NCBI GenBank assembly: GCA_035995725.1
Contig: DASYKE010000032.1
Span: forward strand, 1 to 52,177
Direction: 5' to 3'
Source: JAQGLW01 sp035995725
Lineage (GTDB): Bacteria; Pseudomonadota; Gammaproteobacteria; Burkholderiales; Burkholderiaceae_D
Length of the DNA: 52,177 nucleotides
The notes under the pieces are model-generated. The model saw only the letters and a list, made by a program, of their open reading frames with translations. It was not told the DNA's origin and ran no database searches. Position 1 is the first letter of the stretch. Every line of letters begins with the position of its first letter. Shown in pieces: positions 33,684-42,764 of the stretch. The position numbers and the translations under genes are program-made.

Positions 33684-35741
33684 AATTTTTATTAATCCGG
33701 CTTCATCGATGATCGGTACACCCAATTCTTGCGCTTTCGCGAGTTTACTGCCAGCGTCTTCTCCAGCCACGACATAACTGGTTTTCTTCGATACCGAACC
33801 GGCAACCTTTCCGCCTGCGGCTTCGATCATTTCTGCCGCTTCATCGCGGCTAAGGTCTGGCAGCGTTCCGGTGAGCACGAAAGTCTTGCCCAGCAGCGGT
33901 TTCGGTCTGCTCTCCGACGGACCTTCAGCCCAGGTAATTCCCGCCGCACGCAGTTGTTCAATCAATTCCAGATTGGACGGATCGGAAACAAACATCATGA
34001 TCGAACGCGCAACCACCGGGCCGACATCTTCCACATCCAGCAATTGCTGTTCCGATGCATGCAACAACGCATCGAGACTGCCGAAATGACGCGCCAATTC
34101 TTTCGCAGTCGATTCCCCGACATGGCGAATGCCGAGTGCATAAATGAAACGCGCCAACGTGGTGGATTTCGACTTGTCCAGTGCCTTCAGCACATTCTGC
34201 GCGGATTTGTCCGCCATCCGGTCCAGCGCGGCAAGCGAAGTCAGGCCCAGCTTGTACAAGTCTGCGGCAGTCGCGATGATATGCTTGTCCACCAGCTGCT
34301 CGACCAATTGATCGCCCAAACCCTCGATATCCATCGCCCGGCGCGACACGAAATGCAGCAGGCCGCCCTTGCGCTGTGCCGCGCATTTGACCCATCCGCC
34401 GGAACAGCGCGCGACCGCTTCCTCTTCCAGCCGGACAATCGGCGAACCGCACACCGGGCAAACCGACGGCATCGCGAATTGCCGCGCATTCGCCGGCCGC
34501 AATTCCGGAACGAATGCCACCACCTCGGGAATGACATCGCCGGCGCGCCGCACGATGACGGTGTCGCCGATCTGTATATCCTTGCGCCTGACTTCATCTT
34601 CGTTATGCAGCGTCGCATTAGTGACGGTAACACCGCCCACGAAGACGGGCGCCAGACGTGCGACCGGTGTAATGGCGCCGGTGCGCCCTACCTGCACTTC
34701 GATATCCTGTACCACCGTGAGCGCTTCTTCCGCTGGAAATTTGTGAGCCAGCGCAAAACGCGGTGCGCGCGAAACGAAGCCGAGTTTTTTCTGCTGATCC
34801 AGGCGATCGACTTTATACACGACGCCATCAATTTCATACGGCAACTGCTGGCGGTTTGCGGCAATGCCATGAAAAAAATCGAGCAATCCCTGCGCACCTT
34901 TGACGACGGCACGTTCGCTGCATACAGGAATGCCTAATTCGGCATACCAGTCGAGCAGACCGGAGTGGGAAGGCGGCATTTCGGCGCCTTCCAGCACGCC
35001 GATACCGTATGCAAAAAAACGCAACGCCCTTTGCGCGGTAATACGCGAATCCAGCTGCCTCAAACTGCCTGCGGCGGCATTGCGCGGATTGGCGAATTCC
35101 TTTTGCCCGGCTTCACGCTGGCGCGCATTGAGCTTTGCAAAATCCGATTTGAACATCAGCACTTCGCCACGTACATCCATCACTTTCGGCGGATGCCCGG
35201 TGTGCAGGCGCAACGGAATGGCCCGCACGGTGCGGATGCTGGCTGTAACGTTTTCGCCGGTGGTGCCGTCACCGCGGGTAGCCGCCTGCACCAGCATGCC
35301 GTCTTCATATCGTAAATTGATGGCAAGACCGTCAAATTTCAATTCGGTCGCGTATTCCACTTCGACATCGCCCTTCAGTGCTTCCCTGGTGCGGCGGTCG
35401 AAAGCGATGATGTCTGCTTCCGCAAATCCATTGTTTATTGACAGCATCGGAACCGAGTGGCGCACTTGCGCGAACTGAGATAGCGGCGCGGCGCCGACAC
35501 GCTGGGTGGGAGAATCCGGCGTAATCAGTTCCGGATGCCCCTCTTCCAAGGACTGCAGTTCGCGGAAAAGCTTGTCGTACTCGGCGTCGGGAATGGTCGG
35601 GTTGTCGAGTACATGATAGGCATAGTTATGCCGGTTCAGTTCGTCCCGTAGCCAGGCAGCACGGTTTTGCCAGTCTGCTGCGTCGGGTACCACGGCCGTT
35701 CCGGTATGTTGCGCCGGGATGGGAAACAAATCCGGTTGCAT
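33663..35741 (-). CDS. ligA: NAD-dependent DNA ligase
   Basis: Seals nicks in DNA replication and repair. The 692-residue product has the domain Ia/adenylation domain with the active Lys135 in ATELKFDGLAINLRYEDG. An OB fold follows (VGRTGAITPVARLAPVFVGG), then the four-Cys zinc finger (CPVCG at about 425, CSGGWVKC), HhH repeats around 520-600 and a C-terminal BRCT domain from about 610 (GKTFVLTGTLPDLSRDEAAEMIEAAGG). The last residues IAGQNL and the stop are encoded by the edge of a dispersed repeat. It lies two bases downstream of zipA. Confidence 0.97.
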   Translation of the reverse strand: MQPDLFPIPAQHTGTAVVPDAADWQNRAAWLRDELNRHNYAYHVLDNPTIPDAEYDKLFRELQSLEEGHPELITPDSPTQRVGAAPLSQFAQVRHSVPMLSINNGFAEADIIAFDRRTREALKGDVEVEYATELKFDGLAINLRYEDGMLVQAATRGDGTTGENVTASIRTVRAIPLRLHTGHPPKVMDVRGEVLMFKSDFAKLNARQREAGQKEFANPRNAAAGSLRQLDSRITAQRALRFFAYGIGVLEGAEMPPSHSGLLDWYAELGIPVCSERAVVKGAQGLLDFFHGIAANRQQLPYEIDGVVYKVDRLDQQKKLGFVSRAPRFALAHKFPAEEALTVVQDIEVQVGRTGAITPVARLAPVFVGGVTVTNATLHNEDEVRRKDIQIGDTVIVRRAGDVIPEVVAFVPELRPANARQFAMPSVCPVCGSPIVRLEEEAVARCSGGWVKCAAQRKGGLLHFVSRRAMDIEGLGDQLVEQLVDKHIIATAADLYKLGLTSLAALDRMADKSAQNVLKALDKSKSTTLARFIYALGIRHVGESTAKELARHFGSLDALLHASEQQLLDVEDVGPVVARSIMMFVSDPSNLELIEQLRAAGITWAEGPSESRPKPLLGKTFVLTGTLPDLSRDEAAEMIEAAGGKVAGSVSKKTSYVVAGEDAGSKLAKAQELGVPIIDEAGLIKIIAGQNL

Positions 35742-35743
35742 CG

Positions 35744-36862
35744 TCAGTTAAACAGACGTAATGCGCGGGTCGATCCCGCCGGGATGCCCGCAGTTTCCAT
35801 GTCGTCATAAAATGCATTGACTTGCGCGGCTATTTCCCCCAGCGCAGCATCGGACAACGGTTGATTGGAATCGTCGACCACGGTTCCATCCAGCCGTGCG
35901 GCAAGCGACTTCGCACAGGCGACCATGGCGCCGAATCCATCCCGCATCGGTGCAACACGCGGTACATCGAGCAACAATGTTAACCGGGATGTGGTTTCGG
36001 CAGCTAAAGTGTCATTCGTCGATAGTGCAAACAGCGTGCCACCATCACCGTCCGGCATTACCAGACGACCGTCCGGGCGCATATCGAAGCCTTGCCTTCC
36101 CAATGCGCCAAGCAATGTATTGATCACCCACGGCGTTCCATTTGACTGGACATTCACGCTAAGCTGCGCATCGTAGTCGGTGACGAATTGGTGAAGTTCT
36201 CTTGACGCATTGACGACTTTGGTCATATCGGGCACATCCGGCTCGGCACCCAGGTCGTCGGCGATCTGGCGCAATCGCATCACGAGCTCGGAATACTCAA
36301 GTTCGTTTAACGCATTACTGCGGTTGGCAAGCTGCAAACCTGCCTGCAACGCCGTGTAGACGCTGCCGCGAGCAATCGATTCCCAACCGCCATCCTCGCG
36401 CTGACCAATGAAATGGACTGGCTTTTTGCCGACGTGGCGCAAGGATTGAAGCATCGGAAGGATTTTTTCACCCCGAACCGGCCCATCCAATCCCAGAGGG
36501 ATGGCGCAATCGATCAATTCGTCGATCGGCAATTCTGTCGGCAACGCAAGGCTGGAGCCCACAGGTTCGTCGACCTGATAGCGTGCCGATTGATCCGATG
36601 CGGTTGCCGGCATAGCCGGTTCCATCATTGCATCGGCATGCCGAGTAAACACCGGCTCAACCCGTTCGCCGGCTGAGCTTTTCCCGCGGTCGCCGGCTGC
36701 AGAAAAATCGTTGCTGGAAGCCATCAGCACATCATCATGCGACGATGAAAATGCCCGCTCCATGCTTTTTTTGGCTTTGTGTTCCTGCCATTTATTATAA
36801 GAAATCACGCCGACGACAATCGCGCTGCCGATCGCGATCAGGCTAGCCTGTAGCTCCGTCAT
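35744..36862 (-). CDS. zipA: ZipA-like cell division protein
   Basis: Probably tethers FtsZ to the inner membrane. The 372-residue product has an N-terminal membrane helix (LQASLIAIGSAIVVGVISY), a basic juxtamembrane stretch (NKWQEHKAKKSMERAF) and a variable linker (about 35-145). The C-terminal ZipA FtsZ-binding fold runs from about 220 to 365 (MTKVVNASRELHQFVTDYDAQLSVN, then LTLLLDVPRVAPMRDGFGAMV). Sequence divergence from the enterobacterial protein is typical of betaproteobacteria, and the smc-zipA-ligA order supports the call. The start MTELQASLIAIGS is chosen at the membrane helix. Confidence 0.85.
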   Translation of the reverse strand: MTELQASLIAIGSAIVVGVISYNKWQEHKAKKSMERAFSSSHDDVLMASSNDFSAAGDRGKSSAGERVEPVFTRHADAMMEPAMPATASDQSARYQVDEPVGSSLALPTELPIDELIDCAIPLGLDGPVRGEKILPMLQSLRHVGKKPVHFIGQREDGGWESIARGSVYTALQAGLQLANRSNALNELEYSELVMRLRQIADDLGAEPDVPDMTKVVNASRELHQFVTDYDAQLSVNVQSNGTPWVINTLLGALGRQGFDMRPDGRLVMPDGDGGTLFALSTNDTLAAETTSRLTLLLDVPRVAPMRDGFGAMVACAKSLAARLDGTVVDDSNQPLSDAALGEIAAQVNAFYDDMETAGIPAGSTRALRLFN

Positions 36863-37373
36863 GCTGGTCGCGCCTCGGAAGCGAAGTTGCAGGTGAATCT
36901 CATGGCCAGCCTGTAGAAGCTGGCGAGGTCCCATATTGAACATGCATTTTGGGTCATTTATGAAATCCGGAAAGTTGACGATTCTGCGGCATGTTCATCA
37001 CTGTTGATATCCGCAAATATGCGTTGCGATGCCCGGTACGCCATCAAAGTCAGGGTAAGTGTTCCCAGGCAAAGTTGTCAAGCCAAAGGCGTACCGTAAC
37101 GCCCACTGACAAGCAATGCCGCAATCCGACTGATTCGTAATCCATGCATTGCCTTTCAGCATTAAATGAAGCGGGCATGTTTGGTTCAGACAAAAAAACA
37201 TACAGTTGAGAAGAATCAATGCGACAGAAGTTCACACCAATAACATAGCAATTAATCAACAACAGCCGGTATCAGTTGCCGAAGAAACAGTTGATAGTGC
37301 GCGTACTTTGCAGCGCTCATTTTGAATCAAACCGTCTTGCTCCCCTCGCAACCGTCACCATACGGAGAACAAC
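36863..37373. other. intergenic stretch between zipA and two small ORFs
   Basis: This region separates zipA from the rest of the smc-zipA-ligA cluster. It holds a hairpin at 36905-36924 (GCCAGC, 8-base loop, GCTGGC) in the zipA leader. On the minus strand a TTGACA is followed, 17 bp on, by a poor -10 (TTACCC) near 37055-37085, possibly part of a zipA promoter. Short minus-strand ORFs of up to 73 codons exist but have no ribosome binding site or recognisable features. Base composition is lower in GC than the neighbours. Confidence 0.5.
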
Positions 37374-37529
37374 ATGGAATCTGACTTTTCGACTCTTGAC
37401 GCGTACTGTGCAAAGGACACCGATCCATGCGTACGGCCACAGCGCCGTGAGTATTCATCTAGGGACCTTTATAGGAACCTTACCATGCCGCGCAATCAGT
37501 TCGCGTCCCATTCCAAATCTGCATACTAG
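37374..37529 (+). CDS. small unknown protein (51 residues)
   Basis: A 51-residue ORF beginning MESDFSTLDAYCAKDTDPC, preceded by a good ribosome binding site (CGGAGAACAAC before ATG). It is hydrophilic, with acidic N-terminal and basic C-terminal halves (RPQRREYSSRDLYRNL, then SHSKSAY), two Cys seven residues apart and no membrane segment. I do not recognise it. It lies 16 bases upstream of a second small ORF in the same direction, so the two probably form an operon. An internal ATG at 37485, also with an upstream GGAACC, could give a 14-residue product. Confidence 0.5.
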   Translation: MESDFSTLDAYCAKDTDPCVRPQRREYSSRDLYRNLTMPRNQFASHSKSAY

Positions 37530-37545
37530 GAAGTCGAGGTGCCTC

Positions 37546-37755
37546 ATGTCTAACGCCAAAGAATATAAACTGCAAGAACTCACCATGCTCTCGATCAGCC
37601 CGATCCTGCGCATGATCCAGCGCTGGTGGCTACGCCGGGCCGAGGACCATTATCTCATCTGCGCGGACGTGGAGCAGGCTCGTGCCCGTGAAGCGCACAT
37701 GAATGTGGCGTATTACCAGAAGCGGGCAGCAATGGCCCGGTCAGCCCAGCAGTAA
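37546..37755 (+). CDS. small unknown basic protein (69 residues)
   Basis: A 69-residue ORF starting MSNAKEYKLQELTMLS, with a GAGGTG ribosome binding site 5 bp before ATG and strong G/C preference at third codon positions, both signs of a real gene. The middle contains ILRMIQRWWLRRAEDHYL, an amphipathic or membrane-surface helix with two Trp and several Arg. A charged helix (VEQARAREAHMNVAYYQKRAAMARSAQQ) follows. No family is recognised. A longer in-frame reading from 37276 lacks these start signals. It ends 7 bases from the smc stop (convergent) and follows the 51-residue ORF. Confidence 0.65.
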   Translation: MSNAKEYKLQELTMLSISPILRMIQRWWLRRAEDHYLICADVEQARAREAHMNVAYYQKRAAMARSAQQ

Positions 37756-37762
37756 TGATCAA

Positions 37763-40700
37763 TCACGCCGCCTGCGCTTCGGCGGCGAAACTTGCAGCAG
37801 ACTCCATGTCCACCGCAACAATCCGCGATACGCCTTGTTCCTGCATCGTCACGCCGATCAACTGCTGCGCCATCTCCATCGCAATCTTGTTGTGAGAAAT
37901 AAAAAGGAACTGCGTGTGTGACGACATGCGCTTGACCATGTTGCAGAAACGCTCGGTATTGGCATCGTCCAGCGGCGCATCGACCTCGTCGAGCAGGCAG
38001 AACGGCGCAGGATTGAGCTGGAACATCGAAAATACCAGCGCCGTTGCGGTCAATGCTTTTTCGCCGCCGGACAGCAGATGAATTGTTGCATTTTTCTTGC
38101 CGGGGGGCTGCGCCATCACCTGCACGCCCGAGTCGAGAATTTCTTCGCCGGTCATCATCAGTTTCGCGTTGCCGCCGCCGAACAAGATCGGGAACAATTC
38201 ACCGAAATGGCGATTGACCTTGTCGAAGGTATCCTGCAGCAGATCACGCGTTTCCTTGTCGATCTTGTGAATCGCGTCCTGCAACGTATTGATTGCTTCG
38301 GTCAGATCGGCATTTTGCGCATCAAGGAAATTCTTGCGCTCCGACGCCTGGGCCAGCTCTTCCAATGCGGCCAGGTTCACTGCTCCTAATGCAGCAATCG
38401 CATTGGTCAAACGCGTCACTTCGCCTTGCAGATAAGACGGCTTGACGTCGCCATTCAGTTTCCCGGCCAGCGCAGCTTCATCCGCCTGTACTTCCGCCAG
38501 CTGCTGCGCATACTGCTCCTGATTCAGGCGTGCCGCCTGTTCCTTCAATTGCAGTTCCATGATGCGGTCGCGCTGCGGCTGCAAATTCCGTTCGGCCTGC
38601 ATCCGCGCCTCTTCATGCTGCCGCAACTTTTGCGAAAGCTGGTCCAGTTCGTGCCTTGCATCGGCCAGCGCACGCTCCTGCTCGCTGCGCTTTTCCAACA
38701 GCGATTGCAGGCCGGCTTGGGCGGTCTGGTCATCGAGGCTTTCCAGTTCCAGATGGCCTTGCTGCATGTTTGCAAACAGTTGAGCTGCCTGTTCCAATGC
38801 GGTAGCGATATTGCGTTTCAATTCCTCAATCTTGCTGCGATGCGATTTCTCCGAAAATTCCGCCTCCTGCGCGGCACGCTCCAATTCGCGCACACGCTGG
38901 CGTGCATCGTTGAGCTGCTGTTCCTTGGCCAGATAATCGGTCTGTCCTTCTTCGTGTTTTTCTTGTATCCCGGCCAACTCGGCATCGAGCTGCTCGAACT
39001 TCGCTTCCGATTCCGCCTTGACTTGCTGCTGCTCGGCTTCCTGTGCGGCAATTTCGGCCAGGTCGGCAACGATTTGCGAACTGCGCTGGTTGAAACGCTC
39101 TTGCACTTCGGACTGTTTCATCACATCGATCTGCAGTCCGTGCACCGTCTGAGTCAGGGTAGTAACACGCTGACGGATCTCCTGCAGACGCTGCGTTGCC
39201 TGCGACAGGGCGGCTTCGGCGCGCACCGAACGCGATCTCGCTTCGTCCGCCAGCATCTGTTGCGCGCGCAGCTGCTTGGTGATGTTTTCGATTTCCTGCT
39301 GGCGCGCCAGCATGCCATCCTGTTCGGAGTCGGATGCATAAAACCGCACGCTCGATCTGCCGATTACATGCCCTTGCCTGGTCACGAAATAGGCGCCGGT
39401 CGGCAACTTGACCCGATCGGTAAAAGCCGTTGCGGTATCTTCCGCGACAAACACATTATGCAGCCAGTCCTGCATCAGCGCGCGCAGTCCGGGATCGTTC
39501 AACTGCAGCAGATTCAGCAAAGGTTTCAGGCCGGCAGGCGTATCCACATTGGCCTGTGCGCCGGCATTCGGCGTAAACAGCGCCAGTTTTGCCGGCGGTG
39601 CATCGCTGAAAAAAGCCTTGGCCCAGTCGAGATTAGACATTTCCAGCGCAGAGGTGCGCTCGCGCAAGACTGCCTCCAGCGCTGTTTCCCAACCCTGGTC
39701 TATATGCAGCTTCTGCCACAGGCGCGGCAATTCGCTAAGCTCGTGCTTTTTGAGCCAAGGCTGCACCTTGCCCTGCGTTTGCAGATTTTCCTGTAACTGT
39801 TTCAACGCGGTCAAACGCGCTTCCAGCTGCGCATGGCTGGCGGTTTCGGAATTGACCTGAGCCTGCGCTACGCGGCGCTCCTCTTCCAGTTTCGGTTGCT
39901 GCCCTTGTGCTTCCTCCTGTGAATGCTGTGCTTCTTCCAGCGCCGCCTGCTTTTCTTCCAGCTGCATTTTCAGATTTGAAAGATGCGCGGCGTCGGGCAG
40001 GTTCAGGCCGCTTTGTTCCTGCAACAGGCGCTCGCGGCGGACCGTCAAGGTCGCGAGAATGTTCGAAGCGTTGCGCTGATGTGCGGATTCCAGCTCTATC
40101 TGCTGCTGCGCCTGCATGATCCTGCCGCGCGACTCGGTAGTTTTGAGCTGCGCCTCGCGCCACGCCTGCTCCAGCGCCGGCAGCCTGTCGTTGTGCTGAT
40201 GCGCGGCTTCCTGCGCTTGTTCGACGCGTGCTGCGTGTTCTTCCAGATGCAATTCGGCTTCCGCCAGATCTTCCTGGTATTGCGTGCCCTGGCGCTGCCA
40301 TTGATCGCGCTGCGCAGTCAGTGAATTGAGCTGAGATTGCAGCCGGCTGCGCGATTCGATGACAAACTTGATTTGCGCCTCCAGGCTGCCGATTTCGGAG
40401 TTGGTCTGATACAGGTGTCCTTGCGCCTGGTGCATGCGGTCGCCGGCGGCGTAATGCGCCTGGCGCATGTGTTCCAGTTCGGTTTCGATGTGACGCAGCT
40501 TGGCAGTCTGCTCTTCCAGACCGGTTTGTGCCTTTTCAATGTCGCGGAAGAATTTTTCCTGTTCGGCCTTCGCTTCATTCTTGCGCAACAGCCACAACAG
40601 TTTCTGCTTTTCTTCCTGATCGGCTTGCAGCTCATGGAATTTTTGCGCGACCGCAGCCTGGCTTTGCAGTTTTTCAAGATTCGTGTTCAGTTCGCGCAAA

Positions 40701-41290
40701 ATATCTTCGACGCGCAGCAGGTTTTCACGGGTATCCTGCAAGCGATTTTCGGTTTCCCGGCGGCGCTCCTTGTATTTGGACACGCCTGCGGCTTCCTCCA
40801 GGAAAATCCGCAGCTCTTCCGGTCGCGCTTCGATGATGCGCGAGATCATGCCTTGCCCGATGATCGCGTAAGCGCGCGGACCCAGACCCGTACCCAGGAA
40901 AATGTCCTGGATATCGCGCCGGCGCACTGCCTGGTTATTGATGTAATAGCTGGATGTGCCGTCGCGCGTCAAGGTGCGCTTGACCGCGATTTCGGCGTAC
41001 TGGCTCCATTGACCTGCTGCCTTGCCGTCGCCGTTGTCGAATACCAGCTCGACCGACGAACGACCCGCCGGCTTGCGGCTGGTCGTGCCGTTAAAAATCA
41101 CGTCCTGCATCGATTCTCCGCGCAACTCGGAAGCCTTGGATTCGCCCAGAACCCAGCGTACCGCATCGATGATATTGGACTTGCCGCAGCCGTTGGGGCC
41201 GACGACACCGACCAGTTGACCGGGGACCTGGAAATTCGTGGGATCGACGAAAGATTTAAATCCCGACAACTTGATGGAAGTTAGACGCAC
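37763..41290 (-). CDS. smc: chromosome partition protein SMC
   Basis: ATPase of the SMC-ScpAB condensin that compacts and segregates the chromosome. The 1175-residue product has the N-terminal Walker A GPNGCGKSN within the first 40 residues and a first coiled coil (about 170-500). A flexible hinge follows (about 510-660, including TPAGLKPLLNLLQLNDP), then a second coiled coil (about 670-1000). The C-terminal head has the signature LLSGGEKALTATALVFSMFQ and Walker B FCLLDEVDAPLDDANTERF. The start is GTG (MRLTSIKLSGFKSF). It is divergent from dapC. Confidence 0.97.
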   Translation of the reverse strand: MRLTSIKLSGFKSFVDPTNFQVPGQLVGVVGPNGCGKSNIIDAVRWVLGESKASELRGESMQDVIFNGTTSRKPAGRSSVELVFDNGDGKAAGQWSQYAEIAVKRTLTRDGTSSYYINNQAVRRRDIQDIFLGTGLGPRAYAIIGQGMISRIIEARPEELRIFLEEAAGVSKYKERRRETENRLQDTRENLLRVEDILRELNTNLEKLQSQAAVAQKFHELQADQEEKQKLLWLLRKNEAKAEQEKFFRDIEKAQTGLEEQTAKLRHIETELEHMRQAHYAAGDRMHQAQGHLYQTNSEIGSLEAQIKFVIESRSRLQSQLNSLTAQRDQWQRQGTQYQEDLAEAELHLEEHAARVEQAQEAAHQHNDRLPALEQAWREAQLKTTESRGRIMQAQQQIELESAHQRNASNILATLTVRRERLLQEQSGLNLPDAAHLSNLKMQLEEKQAALEEAQHSQEEAQGQQPKLEEERRVAQAQVNSETASHAQLEARLTALKQLQENLQTQGKVQPWLKKHELSELPRLWQKLHIDQGWETALEAVLRERTSALEMSNLDWAKAFFSDAPPAKLALFTPNAGAQANVDTPAGLKPLLNLLQLNDPGLRALMQDWLHNVFVAEDTATAFTDRVKLPTGAYFVTRQGHVIGRSSVRFYASDSEQDGMLARQQEIENITKQLRAQQMLADEARSRSVRAEAALSQATQRLQEIRQRVTTLTQTVHGLQIDVMKQSEVQERFNQRSSQIVADLAEIAAQEAEQQQVKAESEAKFEQLDAELAGIQEKHEEGQTDYLAKEQQLNDARQRVRELERAAQEAEFSEKSHRSKIEELKRNIATALEQAAQLFANMQQGHLELESLDDQTAQAGLQSLLEKRSEQERALADARHELDQLSQKLRQHEEARMQAERNLQPQRDRIMELQLKEQAARLNQEQYAQQLAEVQADEAALAGKLNGDVKPSYLQGEVTRLTNAIAALGAVNLAALEELAQASERKNFLDAQNADLTEAINTLQDAIHKIDKETRDLLQDTFDKVNRHFGELFPILFGGGNAKLMMTGEEILDSGVQVMAQPPGKKNATIHLLSGGEKALTATALVFSMFQLNPAPFCLLDEVDAPLDDANTERFCNMVKRMSSHTQFLFISHNKIAMEMAQQLIGVTMQEQGVSRIVAVDMESAASFAAEAQAA

Positions 41291-41460
41291 GTTATCAAAT
41301 GTTTTAGCTTAACAAGACAGAAAAATAGATATCGGACCCAAATCGGGGCCAACAGGCGAACGCGAAATCAGCCTCGCAAAAGGGGTTAATCATATCATTT
41401 TAGGTTCACCGGTCAGCAATTTCCGGCAGGTAATTAACCGACCTGACAGCAAGCCGGCGG

Positions 41461-41466
41461 TATAAT
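41461..41466 (+). promoter_or_regulatory. candidate -10 box for dapC
   Basis: A perfect TATAAT lies 61 bases before the dapC GTG start, in the smc-dapC divergent gap. There is no convincing -35 at the right distance. Motif match only. Confidence 0.35.
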
Positions 41467-41526
41467 GTTACAACCTTGATCTTCCCCGATCTTTCATCCC
41501 GATATCGCTTTGCGTCCCGTATCCAC

Positions 41527-42735
41527 GTGAATCCACTCCTAGCCCGACTCCAGCCGTATCCTTTTGAAAAGTTGCGGCACTTGTTTTCCGGCATCACGCC
41601 AAATCCAGCCTACCAGCCGATCAGCCTTGGCATCGGCGAACCCAAGCATCCGACTCCGGCATTCATCCGAAAAGCATTGGCCGATAACCTGGACGGCCTG
41701 GCGAGTTATCCAAGCACCGTCGGTTCGGATACGCTGCGCGCGACGATCGCCGGCTGGCTGGAACGGCGTTATGGTTTGCCCAGGCTAGACCCGGCGACGC
41801 AAGTATTGCCCGTCAACGGCTCGCGCGAAGCTCTGTTCGCATTGGCGCAGACGGTAATTAATCCTTCCCATGATGCGCTGGTTCTGTGCCCCAACCCGTT
41901 TTATCAGATTTACGAAGGCGCCGCCTATCTGGCGGGAGCGCAGCCTTACTTCGTCAATTCCGATCCGGCTCGCAATTTCGTGCCCGACTATAAAAGCATT
42001 CCGGCCGATATCTGGCCACGGGTCCAATTGCTGTATGTCTGCTCGCCGGGCAATCCATCCGGTGCAGTGCTGGAGTTGAATGATTGGCAAGAGTTGTTCG
42101 ATCTTTCGGACCGCTACGGTTTCGTGATTGCGGCCGATGAGTGCTATTCGGAGATTTATTTCAAGGCTGAAGCGCCGCTGGGCAGCCTGGAAGCCGCGCG
42201 CAAGCTGGGACGGACCGGATATTCGCGCCTGATTGCCTTTTCCAGCCTGTCCAAACGCTCCAATGTGCCGGGCATGCGTTCCGGCTTTGTCGCCGGCGAC
42301 GCCGAGGTTCTGAAAAAATTCCTGCTGTACCGCACCTATCACGGCAGCGCGATGAGCCCATCGATTCAATCTGCATCGATCGCTGCCTGGAACGACGAAC
42401 AGCATGTCGCCGAAAACCGCGCAAAATACGTCGCGAAATTCAGGGAAATCACGCCGATGCTGCAACAAGTGCTGGATGTTGCACTGCCCGATGCCGGTTT
42501 TTACCTGTGGGCCAAAGTAGACAAGCACGTTGCCATCTCGGATACCGAATACGCCAGACGCCTGTATGCCGAATATAATGTAACAGTTTTGCCCGGCAGC
42601 TATCTGGCGCGTGATGCGCACGGCATCAATCCGGGCGAAAACCGGATTCGCATGGCGCTGGTGGCCGAAGTCGGCGAATGCCTGGAAGCCGCGCGCCGTA
42701 TTGTCGCCTTTACCGAAAGCCTGTCAGCACGCTGA
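41527..42735 (+). CDS. dapC: succinyldiaminopimelate transaminase
   Basis: Converts N-succinyl-2-amino-6-ketopimelate to N-succinyl-diaminopimelate with glutamate in lysine and peptidoglycan precursor synthesis. The 402-residue class I/II aminotransferase starts MNPLLARLQPYPFEKLRHLF at GTG. It has ISLGIGEPKHPTP, NGSREALFALAQTV, the PLP-contacting CSPGNPSGAV, and the Schiff-base Lys243 in SSLSKRSNVPGMRSGF. Its position directly before dapD and near dapE supports DapC rather than a general aminotransferase. A TTG 17 codons earlier is in frame but less likely. Confidence 0.93.
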   Translation: MNPLLARLQPYPFEKLRHLFSGITPNPAYQPISLGIGEPKHPTPAFIRKALADNLDGLASYPSTVGSDTLRATIAGWLERRYGLPRLDPATQVLPVNGSREALFALAQTVINPSHDALVLCPNPFYQIYEGAAYLAGAQPYFVNSDPARNFVPDYKSIPADIWPRVQLLYVCSPGNPSGAVLELNDWQELFDLSDRYGFVIAADECYSEIYFKAEAPLGSLEAARKLGRTGYSRLIAFSSLSKRSNVPGMRSGFVAGDAEVLKKFLLYRTYHGSAMSPSIQSASIAAWNDEQHVAENRAKYVAKFREITPMLQQVLDVALPDAGFYLWAKVDKHVAISDTEYARRLYAEYNVTVLPGSYLARDAHGINPGENRIRMALVAEVGECLEAARRIVAFTESLSAR

Positions 42736-42764
42736 TTTATTCAACCTTACAAATCCACAACAAG

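Noticed and set aside
36998..37262. Minus-strand ORFs of up to 73 codons upstream of zipA
   Set aside because: No ribosome binding site, atypical codon use and no recognisable features; two frames overlap with equal weakness.
37276..37755. 159-codon reading frame as a single long gene
   Set aside because: Only the last 69 codons have a ribosome binding site and typical codon use; the 51-codon ORF lies in another frame within the upstream part.
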